Shown piece after piece: positions 19,654 through 33,399 of a stretch of 64,000 nt of DNA; the stretch's first letter is position 1; each line of letters starts with the position of its first letter. The stretch covers positions 248,001 to 312,000 of the forward strand of contig OZ251247.1 of NCBI GenBank assembly GCA_965240325.2, read 5' to 3'. Under the pieces are notes generated by a model. It saw only the letters and a program-made list of their open reading frames with translations. It was not told the DNA's origin and did no database searches. The position numbers and the translations under genes were made by a program. Source of the DNA: Rebecca billardiae RCC1528. Its lineage: Eukaryota; Haptophyta.

Positions 19654-21661
19654 ATGAGCACGCCGATCGACGCCGACGCGCTGCCCCCCGCCGCCGGCGC
19701 CGCCGACGCCGCCATGCGCGTCGACGACGACGGCGCCGCCGCCGCCGCCGACGAGCGCAGCCGGCGCGTCACGGCGCTCGCGCCGCCGTGGTCGCGCTCG
19801 CGCGTGGCGTCGGCCGAGGCGTGCGAGGACGTGGAGATGGCGGAGCCGCCGCCGCCGCCGCTTCCAGAGCCCGCGCCGCTCACGCTCGGCGCGCTCCCAC
19901 CCGAGCTCCTCGCGCGCGTGTTTGGCTGCTTGGAGTCCGTCCATGACCTTAGCTACCTGGTCGCGACGGCGACGTGGCTGCGCGCGGCGGTGGACGCGGC
20001 GCTGCGCGAGCGGATCGCAGCGCGCGGGCACGCGGCGGTGCTCCCGCCGATGCCGCCGCCGCCACGCCGCCACGCCGCGCCCGAGCACCACCGCTCGCAC
20101 GCCGACGCGTCCGGCGCGCCGCGCGGCGCACGGGTCGCGACGCCTCTGCTGCTGGCGCTTGAGCGCGTGGCGACGGGCGCGGCGCGGCACTCGTGGTCGG
20201 TGGCGGCGGGCGGGCACGTCGCGCGCGGCTGCCTCGCCCCCTTCTCCGCCCTCGTCGCGGCGGACGGCTCGCTCTACGTCTGCGGCGACGAGCAGTACGT
20301 CGCGAAGCATTTCGCGCCCGCCGCGGCCGACGCGCCCGAGGGGCGGTGGGGCGGCGGCGGCGGTGGTGGCGGTGGGCACGCGGTGCACGGCGGGGCGCAC
20401 GGCACGCCGAGTGCGCATGCCGTGCCGATGGCTGTCGAGCCCTCAGCGCAGCAGCCCGCCGCCTCGTCGCCGCGCGGCGGCGGCGGCGGCGGCCGCGGCG
20501 GCCGCGGCCTTGGCGGCGGAGCGCGCGTCGGCGCCGGCAGCGCGTCCGTGCACCCCGAGCTGCCGCACCCGCCGCCCGCGGCCGCGCCCGCGGGCAGCCA
20601 CTCGCGGCTGCAGGCGAGTCCTGCCACCGCCGTCGCCGCGGCGCGCGCGAGGCTGCTGCGCGCGCGCGACGGGCCGGCGCAGCCTTCGCCCCACCACTTG
20701 TGGCAGCGGCAGCCGCAGCCGCAGCAGCCGCAGCAGCCGCAGCCGTGGCAGCAGCCGCAGCCGTGGCAGCAGCCGCAGCCGTGGCAGCCGGTCCAGCAGC
20801 AGCACCATAGCCTGCCGCTGCGCGGGTCGGCGCCGGAGGGCCCCGAGGGCGCGGACGGCGGCGCGGGCGCACCCGCGCACGCGCCACACGGGCACTTCAG
20901 CGCGCAGCAGCTGTGGCAGCAGCAGCAGCAGGCGCAGCTTCAGGCACACGACCCGTTCGCGCTCGGGCACGGCGCGCTCGTGCCCGCGCGGCACGGCGCG
21001 CTGCGCGCCGTGCGCTTCCTCTCCGTCTCGGCGGGGCGCTCGCACCTGCTCGCGCTGAGCGACGTGGGCGCCGTGTACGCGTGCGGCGAGAACGCGCTCG
21101 GCCAGCTCGGGCTGGGGGACACGGCGCGGCGGGACGTGCCGACGCAGGTGGGCGCGCTGGCGGGGCCCGAAGTGATCGCGTGCGTGGCTGCGGGCGCGGG
21201 CGGGCACAGCCTCGCGCTCTCGGCGCGCGGCTGCGTGTACAGCTGGGGCGGCGGCGGCTCGGGCCAGCTCGGCCACGGCGACCGCTCGTCCGCGCGCGCG
21301 CCGCGCCGCATCGAAGGGCTCGCCCGCTCCGCCGTCATCGTCGGCGTCACCGCCGGCGGTTTCCACAGCCTCGCGCTCACCGCGGGCGGCACTGTCTTGG
21401 GCTGGGGCTCTGCGCACGACGGGCGCGTGGGCGTGGGCGCGGCCGCGCTCGGCGCCGCGGCGGGCGCGAGCGGCGGCGACGCCCGCTGTCTCACCGCGCC
21501 CACGCCAGTCCCGGCCTTCCGCGCCGCGTCCGCGCCCATCGTGCAGCTCGCCGCGGGCGAGGCGCACAGCCTCGCCGTCGCGGCGGACGGCAGCGCGTAC
21601 GCGTGCGGCACTGGGCTGCAGGGGCTGGTGCTCGGGCCGTGCCTCGCGCCAGAGATCGAGA

Positions 21662-21692
<31 letters not shown>

Positions 21693-22551
21693 GGGCGCGG
21701 GCGGCGGCGCGGCCTGCGACACCGCGGGCGGCGGCGGTGCCGGCGGTGCCATCGGCGGCGGCCGCGGCGGCGGCGGCCCGGGCAGCCACGCCGCGGGCCG
21801 CGCCGTGTCCTCCGTGTTTGGCGGCCGGGGCGCCCATCGCGCGAGCCACGGCGGCGCGGGCGGCGGCGCCGCCGCCCCGGCCGCGGCCGTCGGCGGCGGC
21901 TCGGTGCGCGGTGCAGTGCTCACGCCTCGGCGCGTGCTCGGCAGTGTCGCGCACTCGCGCGTGGCGCGCGCCGTCGCGGGCTCGTCTGTGTCGCTGCTGA
22001 TTGACGAGGCGGGGCGCGTGCACGCGTTCGGCCCGCGCGACGAGACGGCGCTGAGCCGCGCGACGGCGTGCGCGCAGCCCGCCGCGCCCTCGCCGAGCGG
22101 CGCGGCGCACGGCCTCGCGCCGATGCGCATGGCGCCGGGCGTCGCGTTCAGTGCGACAGACGCCGCGGTGGGCTGGGTGCACGCCGTCGTCGCTGGACGC
22201 GCCGCGCCCGAGCCGCCGCAGCCGGCGGCGCACGCGCACGCGCACGCGCCGGGCCAGGCGAGCGCGTGCGCGCTCGCCGCCGCGGAGTGGGCCGCCCTGC
22301 ACGCCGGCCCACACGGCGGCGGCGGCGGCGGCCATGCTGGCGGCGGCCATGCTGGCGGTGTTCTCTTCAGCTGGGGTGTCGCCTCCGGCGCGCTCGGCCA
22401 CGGCGAGCCGATGCGCAGCTCGCGCGCGACGGTCGGCTGGCGGCCGCGCGAGGACGGCGCGCTGCGGCCGCGGCCGCCGTGCGCCGTGCTCGGCGCGCCG
22501 CCCGTGCGGCTCTCGGCGGCGGGGCCGCCCAGCCCGCGCGCGGGGACGTAG
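19654..22551 (+). CDS. Long F-box/RCC1 protein, paralog A
   Basis: 965 residues from ATG at 19654 (MSTPIDADALPPAAGAADAA), chosen because paralog B aligns from the same place (IGADALPPAAGAADAA). The F-box-like part is residues about 70-125 (LTLGALPPELLARVFGCLES, LVATATWLRAAVDAALRERI). One propeller strand follows (FSALVAADGSLYVCGDEQ), then a long disordered insert rich in Gly, Pro and Gln (including QPWQQPQPWQQPQPW). RCC1 repeats resume near residue 450: SVSAGRSHLLALSDVGAVYA, CGENALGQLGLGDTA, YSWGGGGSGQLGHGDRS and LGWGSAHDGRVGVGA. A second Gly-rich insert and a last repeat (LFSWGVASGALGHGE) close it. The insertions split the propeller into segments. It begins just beyond the right end of the foldback element, which may have displaced its promoter. 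Probable SCF adaptor. Confidence 0.85.
22319..22359. repeat. 15 bp minisatellite in RCC1 paralog A
   Basis: Two units of GGCGGCGGCCATGCT, encoding HAGGG. Paralog B has three units at the same place. Confidence 0.8.
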
Positions 22552-23626
22552 CGGCTCACCGCGGATCCTGCACCCGGATCGCTCCCGGATCGTGTTCTGA
22601 TATCAGAGTTTCAAGCTGCGCACGCAAAACGCGAGTCGGTTCAGTCGGTCGTTAAGTCACTGCTATAAATAGAATGAGTACAGCAGTAGTTATATTTACT
22701 ACTAGATATATATATATATAGTAAATATATATATTGGCCCGCGGTGCAGGGCGGAGCGCGCAGCGTGGAGCCCGCACCAGCGGGCCCGAACAACGTTTCA
22801 AAAAGATCTTTGATCAAGAAAAAAGGGACGGGGGACGATTTTCATGGCTGGAGGAGACCGAGTTTCGAATTTTGAGACCCTCTCTAACATGCATCACGGC
22901 CGAAAAAGGTCGCGCCCACGGCAAGTTCATAGTAAAGCGTGGAGTGACGCCCGTCCTGAAAAAACTTCACGCCCTTTAGGATCCCTAACGTAACGAACCG
23001 TTACACGCGATTTTTCCGGCGGCCAATGAGATTGCAGCAAGGTCCAAGGAGCGATGACGTATCTAGATGGAGATTGCCGCGAACCGATGTGACCATGTAC
23101 GTCCCTTGAATCAGTTGAATCAACTATTCAATCGCGCCGTGTCTGTATCAGGAGCCGACGAGGCAAGGGTCAGTAGCCGATGGGCCAACCTCGGCGAATC
23201 TCAATACTATCTGACACGAGTGGAGCCGGCTGCCCCAGCAAAGCCAAACCTTGGTTGCCGCGGCTGCGGCGAGACTCACTGGCTCCGCGAGAGGGGGCGA
23301 GCTCGTGCGGCCGCTCCGAGCTCGTGCGGCTCGGAGCGACCGACGGGTGAGGACGGCGATGGGCACTCGTGCGCCGGCGGCGAGTTGCGCCTGGAGCGCG
23401 CGGCTGCGGCGGGTCCCGACTGCCGTCGACATCGCGTTCGTGCCCCCGCTCACTCCGCGCGCCCCCGCCGCCCCGTGTCGATGCCTGCGCGCGGCCGCGC
23501 GCCGGTCGGCGCCGGATGCCTGCGCGCGGCCGCGCGCCGGTCGGCGCCGGGGCGCCCCGCGGCCGCGCCGCGGCAGCCGCCCTGTATTCGGGCTCTCGCA
23601 AGCTCGGGGGCAGCGGCGCCTGATGC
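22552..23626. other. 3' region of paralog A and AT-rich stretch
   Basis: 22660-22735 is AT-rich with CTATAAATAGA and a TA run. 22780-23000 is of moderate GC with an 81-codon open frame (22734-22979, no ATG) whose composition (FKKIFDQEKRDGGRFSW) is balanced, but no family is recognised. 23250-23600 is GC-rich with a 45 bp direct repeat near 23485-23545. No gene is called. Confidence 0.35.
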
Positions 23627-23631
23627 CGGAC

Positions 23632-24378
23632 TGTTGAGCTGACGAGGCCAGGGGCGCGCATCTCAGCAGATGGCGTCGCCGGCGGTGAGTCAGGGCCGGT
23701 GCTGCAGCAGGCAGACCGGCGGCGCAGCTGCTGCAGAGCAGCAGTGCGGATGAACTGGCACAGTCTGGGGCACGCATCTCAGCAGATGGCGTTGCCGCTG
23801 GGGTGTCAGGGCTGGCGCCGCATCAGGCGGGCCGGCGGCAGCAGCTGCTGCGGAGCAGTGGCTGGCAGCGCGCGCGTCCAGGACGCGCGCGGCAGCAGAC
23901 GCGCGAGCGCGGAGCAGCGCGGGCGCAGCGGCGCGGGCGCGGAGCAGCGCGGGCGCAGCGGCGCGGGAGCGCGGAGCAGCGCGGAGCAGCGCGGAGCAGC
24001 GCGGAGCAGCGCGGGCGTCATGCTGGTACACTGGATTTGTCCAAGGAAAGCAGGTGAGCAGCACCGGACATGGACGAGAAGCAGTGGTACAAAGTTGAGC
24101 GGCAACAGGACGGACGGTGCGATCGCCGATTGGCTGATCGCGGCAAAATCTGGGTAAGTCGGCACGGCGATGATACTACCGCCCCGAGCCCAGGAGCGAT
24201 CGGAGCTCGATCGCTGTTTTGGCCCGGCGCAAGAGCGCCGGAAATAAGGGCCAGGTTCAGAGGCTTGAGAGCTGATGAGATCGCGAGGCATGTGATCCTC
24301 GCGGTGGCGTCCGTCCTGTCGTGCGCGGTGAGCTTTTAGCAGGGCTCGAGACGCTCGGAGCTTGCGGTAATCCCAATA
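23632..24378 (+). repeat. 5' LTR, 747 bp
   Basis: Starts TGTTGAGCTGACGAGG and ends GGTAATCCCAATA. It contains about four units of the 10 bp GCGGAGCAGC minisatellite near 23968-24012. Confidence 0.9.
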
Positions 24379-25890
24379 TGCGCGCAGCAACCCCAGGGAG
24401 GGCGTTGTCCGCACTGTCCTTTCTCATCGATTGGGCTGATGGGCACGAGCGGCCGCGGTTGCAGGATGGGCGGAACGAGGAACTCTGGCGTCGCATGGAA
24501 TGCAGCAGAGGTTCCTGGCCGAGAGCGCGGGCAAACTGGCGACGCTCTCGATGGGGCATGGCGCTACGATGCCAGGGATCATCGGCATCATCTTCGCGCA
24601 TGGCCCGGACGCGGAACTCGCGTCGATTGGGAGGAACAGTACCTGTCGGTGATGAGCCCGACACGACAGCCTCCCGGAAGCTCACGATTGGATCTGAGCG
24701 GATGCAGCTGGTGCAGGAGAACTACTGCGTGCAGCGGCGGATGACTGAGCAGCGCTACTGGCACGATCGGCGCGAGCACGCACCCCGAGCGCCGGGTGGC
24801 TGCACGGCAGCTGACGGCGGCGACGGCGGGCTCGGCGATCTACTCGGAGGGGCTGGCTCATCAACCTGTCCGGTGGTCTAGGGCACCGGATGGCGGCTGG
24901 CAGCTGGACTGGGTTTTGCGGTCCGGCTGGCACGGCTGGCACGACCGGACTGGACACAGGTCCGGCGGTTGGCACACCCGGATCTATCGGAATCGTCCGG
25001 GTGGAATCTGGCGACACGAGCGCCGTTACGGCGGCGGGCAGTGCTTGGCACTGGTCCTACGCCGGCAGCTGACGCGAGGCGCAGCTGGCAGTGCCACCGA
25101 GATGGCGGCGCTGGCGCGACTGTTGAGTCGCGGGAATCGCGCGCGCGCGAGGCGCGAGCGCGGGACCATGACGGGGCGGCGCAGCGGTGCCGAGACTACG
25201 TCTGCAGCTGACGCGAGGCGCAGCTGGCAGTGCCGCCGAGACGGCGGCGCTGGCGCGATCTTTGAGTCGCGGTATCCGCGCGCGCGCAAGGCGCGAGTGC
25301 GGGGTGACGGCGGGGCAGTGCATGGCACTCGGCCCACGCCGGGAGGTTCAGCTCGATTCCATGCTGCGGGCCGAGATCATTCGGCGGCAGGTGGGGACCC
25401 GACGCTGAGGCGTCGGAAGCACACGCACGGCGCAGGACGCCGGTGCGGCGTGTGTGCGCGCAGCAGCGCGCGGCAGTGGCTCGGCGGCGCTGGGCGCACC
25501 GAACCAGGTGGTCGTACGCCCGGTGGTGGCGGCGGCACCCACACGTCCACGCACGAAGCTCATCGCCTGGCTCAGGCGGCGGTGGCGACGGCGGGGATCG
25601 TGGCGGCGGCCAAGACGGCGGAGAGATACCGACTGGCTGCGAGGGCGGAGGAGGCAGCGGCGGCGGCGATCAGCGCGCGCCGCGCGCGGAGCAGCTCCGT
25701 GGCTTCAACGTACTCTGGTACGTATGTCGTGTAGACGACGGACGTCTCTTCACTTGCGTGACGTACGCATCGACGAGACCGACCTGGTCGAGGGGGGGCA
25801 CTCGTCGCTGGGCGCACCTGACGGTGGCGCGTACGTGGGTGATGGTGACGGCGCCGCGGTAAGCGGCGGACATCGTCCGGTCGGCGGTGA
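24379..25890 (+). other. Retroelement interior, gag-side remnant
   Basis: A frame through 24321-24881 has a plausible gag-like stretch (LSALSFLIDWADGHERPRLQ, then MTEQRYWHDRREHAP), but no CCHC zinc knuckle was found. About 25068-25270 holds two copies of a block encoding LTRGAAGSA.E.AALAR. No tRNA primer site could be assigned confidently after 24378. Confidence 0.4.
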
Positions 25891-25908
25891 CGCCGACGGT
25901 GAGGACGA

Positions 25909-26450
25909 GGACGGCGACGGCGGCGAGCAGCCAGCCGACGCCGGGAATGACGACGCGACAGAGTTCGACGTCGGGTACGACGACGACGCAGATGCGTCAA
26001 CGTCGGGGCGCGGGCGCAGCAGCGTGGACGCGGGACAGCGCGGGTGCAGCAGCGCGGGCGCGGATGACGGCGACGGCGGCGAGCAGCCAGCCGACGCCGG
26101 GAATGACGACGCGACAGAGTTCGACGTCGGGTACGACGACGACGCAGATGCGTCAACGTCGGGGCGCGGGCGCAGCAGCGTGGACGCGGGACAGCGCGGG
26201 TGCAGCAGCGCGGGCGCACAGCCGTCGACGCCGACGCCGCAGGGCGGGCGTGGCGGGACAGGCGCGTCGATGACGCAGCCGGGTCGGCAGGGTCAGATAC
26301 CGCCGGCGGAATCACGGCGCGGGGCCGCAGCAGATGCTGGCGGGCCGCCGCGCGGCGCAGGACGATGACGGCGACGGCGGCGAGCCGCCGGCCGACGCCG
26401 GTGACGACGACGCGACGGAGTTCGACGTCAGGAACGACGGCGACGCAGAT
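25909..26450 (+). repeat. 153 bp in-frame tandem repeat encoding an acidic segment
   Basis: Two nearly exact copies (about 25913-26065 and 26066-26218) encode GEQPADAGNDDATEFDVGYD and DDADASTSGRGRSSVD. A third diverged copy follows about 26366-26460. Both exact copies keep one open frame (25454-26368), so the repeat was probably translated within the retroelement polyprotein. Confidence 0.75.
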
Positions 26451-26978
26451 GCGTCGGCGTCGGCGCGCGAGCGCGGCAGCGCGGACGCGGAACAGCGCGC
26501 GGGCGCGGCAGCGCGGGCGCGGAACAGCGCGCGGGCGCAGCAGCGCGGGCGCGGAACAGCGCGCGAGCGCAGCAGCGCGGGCGGGGAGCGCGCAGGCGCG
26601 GCAGCGCAGGCGCGGAACAGCGCACGGGCGCGGCAGCGCAGGCGCGGAACAGCGCGCGGGCGCAGCAGCGCGTGCGCACAGCCGTCGACGCCGACGCCGC
26701 AGGGCGGGCGTGGCGGAGCAGGCGCGTCAGTGACACAGCCTGGGTCGGCAGGGTCGGATCCCGCCGACGGAATACCGGCGCGGGGCCGCAGCAGATGCTG
26801 GCGGGCCGCCGCGTAGCACAGGTGCGCGGGCGCAGCAGCGCGGGCGCGGGTCAGCGCGGGCGCAGCAGCGCGGGCGCACAGGCGCACAGCCGCCGATGCC
26901 GCAGGCCGGCGATCGGGGCGGTGCGGGCGCGCCATGGGCGCAGTCGCACTGGTGGTATGAGATACCACCGGCGCAACT

Positions 26979-27493
26979 TTGGCGCGGGACCGCCGCGCAG
27001 ATGCGGGCGGGTTGCCGCGGGTCGCAGAGGCGATCGATGGCGGGCTCGAGCGATTCGGCACGAACGCGAGCACGCGGATACGGCTGCCAGAGGCAGCGGC
27101 GCGCGCGAGGCTGACCGACGCGGACAAGGCGTTGGTCCAGCGCGCGGAGATTGACGAGCTCGACGACTTGCTCACTTTGGGTGACTCTGTTTGGTCTAAC
27201 AACCCAGGGGAATCCGGGTGGAGGTCGACGGGTGGCTGCATCATTGTCTTCTACAATGGATCGCCGGTGTCGTGGCACAGCAGCGGGCTGCAGGTTATGG
27301 CCCAGCTGAGCTCGACGGAGGCGGAGTACGTGGCGTGAGGTCAATGTACCACGCCGACATCATGACGAAGGCGACGGACGACGCTGCTACGTTTGAGTGG
27401 CTCGTCGACGCCATCATGGTGTGCGACACCCGACGCGCGCGCGATGAGCGGTGCTACTCGCTCGCGGCTATGGCTGTCGAGGGGGGGTGTTGA
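26979..27493 (+). pseudogene. Ty1/copia RNase H remnant
   Basis: The frame ending at 27338 reads DSVWSNNPGESGWRSTGGC and GSPVSWHSSGLQVMAQLSST, then EAEYVA and a stop. This is the copia RNase H signature (D..W, RRSTTG-like, PVSW, LSSTEAEY). Directly after it another frame reads YHADIMTKATDDAATFEWLV, the copia C-terminal ADI.TKA motif. In intact elements some 60-70 residues separate the two motifs, so an internal deletion with frameshift has removed the middle. It cannot encode an active RNase H. Confidence 0.8.
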
Positions 27494-28501
27494 GCTGACG
27501 AGGCCAGGGGCGCGCATCTCAGCAGATGGCGTCGCCGGCGGTGAGTCAGGGCCGGTGCTGCAGCAGGCAGACCGGCGGCGCAGCTGCTGCAGAGCAGCAG
27601 TGCGGATGAACTGGCACAGTCTGGGGCACGCATCTCAGCAGATGGCGTTGCCGCTGGGGTGTCAGGGCTGGCGCCGCATCAGGCGGGCCGGCGGCAGCAG
27701 CTGCTGCGGAGCAGTGGCTGGCAGCGCGCGCGTCCAGGACGCGCGCGGCAGCAGACGCGCGAGCGCGGAGCAGCGCGGGCGCAGCGGCGCGGGCGCGGAG
27801 CAGCGCGGGCGCAGCGGCGCGGGAGCGCGGAGCAGCGCGGGGCGCGCGGAGCAGCGCGGAGCGCGCGGAGCAGCGCGGAGCAGCGCGGAGCAGCGCGGAG
27901 CAGCGCGGAGCGCGCGGAGCAGCGCGGAGCAGCGCGGAGCAGCGCGGAGCAGCGCGGAGCAGCGCGGAGCAGCGCGGAGCAGCGCGGAGCAGCGCGGAGC
28001 AGCGCGGAGCAGCGCGGAGCAGCGCGGAGCAGCGCGGAGCAGCGCGGAGCAGCGCGGAGCAGCGCGGAGCAGCGCGGAGCAGCGCGGAGCAGCGCGGAGC
28101 AGCGCGGAGCAGCGCGGAGCAGCGCGGAGCAGCGCGGGCGTCATGCTGGTACACTGGATTTGTCCAAGGAAAGCAGGTGAGCAGCACCGGACATGGACGA
28201 GAAGCAGTGGTACAAAGTTGAGCGGCAACAGGACGGACGGTGCGATCGCCGATTGGCTGATCGCGGCAAAATCTGGGTAAGTCGGCACGGCGATGATACT
28301 ACCGCCCCGAGCCCAGGAGCGATCGGAGCTCGATCGCTGTTTTGGCCCGGCGCAAGAGCGCCGGAAATAAGGGCCAGGTTCAGAGGCTTGAGAGCTGATG
28401 AGATCGCGAGGCATGTGATCCTCGCGGTGGCGTCCGTCCTGTCGTGCGCGGTGAGCTTTTAGCAGGGCTCGAGACGCTCGGAGCTTGCGGTAATCCCAAT
28501 A
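27488..28501 (+). repeat. 3' LTR, 1014 bp
   Basis: Matches the 5' LTR end to end but is 267 bp longer because the 10 bp minisatellite at 27829-28138 is expanded. Confidence 0.9.
27829..28138. repeat. 10 bp GCGGAGCAGC minisatellite inside the 3' LTR
   Basis: About thirty units with two or three short interruptions (GCGGAGCGC). The 5' LTR has only about four. The unit is not a multiple of three, so any apparent Ala/Arg/Ser-rich protein here is an artefact. Confidence 0.9.
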
Positions 28502-28506
28502 CGGAC

Positions 28507-29440
28507 TGATCGATCTCTGAGTCTTCGACTTCACCACGCGCCGCCCTTGCCATGCCTTTCCGGGGAGCGCCGACGATCCGAGTCCATCGTCGACGGTCGA
28601 CTCTGAGCGAGGGCTACGCCTCGGAACTGAACGGTACTCTACGAGGAGGACGAGCTGCGCGGGCGACGGTGGTGCGTGACGTCCCCAGAGCTGGCTGTGC
28701 CTCTGCAACGCGTGCCGAGCCTGATCGAGGTGTGTCAGCCCGTGCACGCGCGGCGTGCGCGAACGATCCGTGACTGGTGCCCAGTCGCACCTCCGACCTC
28801 GGCACCGTGCTCCCTCGGGCTGTCAGCTCCGCGTGGCCTGGCGTGCACGTCGAGTTGCGCTCATGCGTCGATCACGCCTCGCGCCCGCCTGTCGGCCGTC
28901 GCGCAGGCGCTGGTCGAACCCTACTCGGACCAGTGCAAATCATCTAACTATCCTGGCGCTCGGCCGGTGCGCGGTGACCCGCGGCGGGACAGCGGTCAGT
29001 CAGCAGCAGCGGCCCGAACGAATCCGCGGCCCCGCACCGTGCTCCCTGGCTGTCAGCTTCGCGTGGCCTGGCGTGCACGTGGAGTCGCGCTCATGCGTCG
29101 ATCACGCCTCGTCGCATCCGCCTGTACACAATCGGCGCCGCGCCGGCGGCTGCGAAGTGCGCCGATGGGCCCGCGCCCCGGGCGCGGCGGGCGGCGGCGC
29201 GCCGCTGGAGTCTAGTTGTACGGGCATGCAACTCCGGGTCTGTCAATAGACGACTGCGATGGAGGGTGCACCGCCACCGCGGGCCCTGAACTACGTTCGT
29301 TCTACGGAAAAGGACCGCGGAACGCGGTCAATATATACTATACGCTAAAAATAAGAGACGCACACTGACACTGTCTGTCTGTCACTGAGTCCGGGACACA
29401 GTCAGAGTCAGTGAGTGAGTGAGTCAGCATGACACAGCTC
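28507..29440. other. Spacer with an 80 bp direct repeat
   Basis: A block starting GCACCGTGCTCCCT and containing GCGTGGCCTGGCGTGCACGT occurs at about 28802-28881 and 29035-29111. 29335-29420 holds ATAAGAGACGCACAC (reverse complement of the motif near 521-542) and short GTCA/GTGA runs. No gene is seen. Confidence 0.5.
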
Positions 29441-29447
29441 AACCGCT

Positions 29448-31171
29448 TAGGGGGGCCAAAGTGGCACTGTGACGTGACTGACGGCTACGAGCGCTGGTCC
29501 TAGCGAGTGTTTAGCGCTGATTTCGGGCTGGATCATTTGCCCTCTGGAGGGGTCTGGGCCAGCCAAGTAAAAATATCAGGTGCACATACCCTGAATATAG
29601 GGCGTAACGGCTAGCATATTTACTTATTAGAATGAGCCTGAACTTATTGGAAACGGCATGTAACGGCCGTCTTGTATGTGACATATAGACCATGTCGACC
29701 TCACTTTGATAGAGCATCTCAGCGAGATTGTTCTGAGTCCCCAGCAGCAGCAGGTCCCCGAACATGCGATATAGGCTGTGTACTGGCAGGCTGTCAAACA
29801 CGTAGTTTCCCGGAAGCCACTGGTCGTTACATACCCACCGTCGTGTATATAGCCGCCATGCTGATGAATACAGTCTCGTCGGATCTCGAGCTGCGAGATA
29901 CGTTTTCAGACTGTGTATACGGCCACGCGTACGGCGTATTGCAGACATGATGGACTCAAAGCACCGGCCCCATGTCCTCAGCCCGGGAGTACTGTCGGTC
30001 ATAGTCAATAAGGTTTAAAGTCACTCGAGCCAACCGTCACCGCTCCCTGGCCGAGACCTACGAGGCAGGTCAAATCTGTCGTCGTCGCAGTGCGGCACAG
30101 TGCAGAGCATGCGATTCGGCAGCAAACGCCTGCTCCAGGTGGTGGCTGGCGTCTCTGCACCAAACCAGGCTGCATAGGATCGGTCCATATAGGTACGCCC
30201 TACCCTGTTCCGCGCTATTTCTGGGCTTTGGGGCGGATATTCGGCCTACAGAGGCTGATCCGGCGCTGTTTGGTGCTCCTGGCTGGCTGCGCGGGGCCCA
30301 ACGGCAAGCGCCGGCGTGTGCAAGGTGTCAAGATTGCGACGGTCTCTGACGCTCCCGCCGGTCTTGGGCGCACCAGGGTGCATGGGGGCCCATCTGCATC
30401 TGCTTCTGCAGGCATGCGCGTCACAGGGGCGCGCTTGCAGGCACGGTCGAGTGCACGTCGGACCTGTCGAATGAGCCATCCGCTGCCTGCGAGCACGTCC
30501 GCGACGTCCTGAGAGGCGAATGGGAGGCGCCCCGACGCCATCTGGGGGCACGTGTGACCCATACCCAACGTGCTGACCATCGCAAGTGCCACGGCAGGTG
30601 CAAACACGGGCCCTACGAGCGGAACATGACAGTTGCGGGCTCCGTGGAGGTGTTGTGCGCGAGCTCGCGCCGGTCTGCTGACGGCGATTCCGGCCCAGCA
30701 GGGCAGGTTAGGCGAGCTGGGCATCCACGGATACACACAAACACTTGGGGCGAGTATCGATCTCGCCGGGGCGAGTTGATCTTGAGCCACAAGGAGCGGT
30801 AGCGTGACGGGCGTACGCAGCGCGACAATGCAATCCGGCCGACGCGCGCCGCGCACGGCGCGAGGTGGCCAAGAACCGGGTGGTGAGCCGCTGGTGGCGC
30901 AAAAGCAAGGGTCAGAAGCGCCCACCAGCGTCACGCGCGCGCGCGCCCGAGACCATCTCGGCGTCTCATGGGACGCGAGCGCGCGGCGGTCCAATGCCTC
31001 CGGCCGCTCGTGCTCGAGCGAAACCGAGCTCTGAGCGCCCGAAGGCGTCGGAGCTCGATTTCGAGCGAGGTCCGAGAAAAAGGCTCCGCGCCACCCCAAA
31101 AGGCCGAGGGTGGAGCGAAAATGCGCCGCGGCTTTGATTTTCTTTTTCAAATGGGCGGTTTGGCCCCCCTA
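29448..31171 (-). mobile_element. 1.72 kb TAGGGGGGCC-ended element, copy 1 (reverse orientation)
   Basis: The ends are TAGGGGGGCCAAA and TTTGGCCCCCCTA, flanked by a perfect 7 bp AACCGCT on each side (29441-29447 and 31172-31178). On the minus strand two frames are open: 31150-30215 (311 codons, no ATG at its start; contains PSSPNLPCWAGIAVSRPARA and ASQDVADVLAGSGWLIRQV) and 30008-29511 (165 codons; VCNDQWLPGNYVFDSLPVHS). Both are conserved in copies 2 and 3. No transposase domain is recognised. It is older than, and diverged from, the other two copies. Confidence 0.8.
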
Positions 31172-31178
31172 AACCGCT

Positions 31179-33168
<1,990 letters not shown>

Positions 33169-33399
33169 CGGAGATCAACCACACGCAGCGGGTCCGGGAT
33201 AGGCACTGGCACCCTCTTTCTCCAGCCGGCCGCCGGCTGCATCGCCTCGGGGGGCGATGCAGCAGGTGGACGCCGCTGCACCCATCTGGCCCTTGGCGCT
33301 GGCCTCCTCCGTGCCCTTCGCTCCACCCTAGGTGGGGCAGGGGGTGCGGGGTGTGACGCGCCCAGGGGCCAGGTTCCCCAGCATCAAGCACTGCATCTG

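Larger units (their letters stand above)
23632..28501 (+). mobile_element. Copia-like LTR retrotransposon, internally deleted
   Basis: Direct LTRs at 23632-24378 and 27488-28501 start TGTTGAG and end CCCAATA. The 5 bp CGGAC flanks the whole element (23627-23631 and 28502-28506), a target-site duplication. A purine tract (GAGGGGGGG) sits directly before the 3' LTR. The 3.1 kb interior keeps the end of a Ty1/copia RNase H (SSTEAEYVA) and an ADIMTKA motif, but no integrase or reverse transcriptase core is recognisable. It is therefore non-autonomous. Outside one expanded minisatellite the two LTRs look identical, so the insertion is recent. Confidence 0.9.

Noticed and set aside
24379-24400. A tRNA primer binding site after the 5' LTR
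   Set aside because: The sequence does not begin with TGG and matched no tRNA 3' end that I could confirm by eye.
27829-28138. The regular array in the 3' LTR taken as a CRISPR-like array
   Set aside because: Units are 10 bp and contiguous with no spacers. It is a minisatellite in a eukaryotic LTR.
28676-29249. Open frames of 160-180 codons on the plus strand
   Set aside because: They cross an 80 bp direct repeat in different frames, and the composition is that of random GC-rich DNA.
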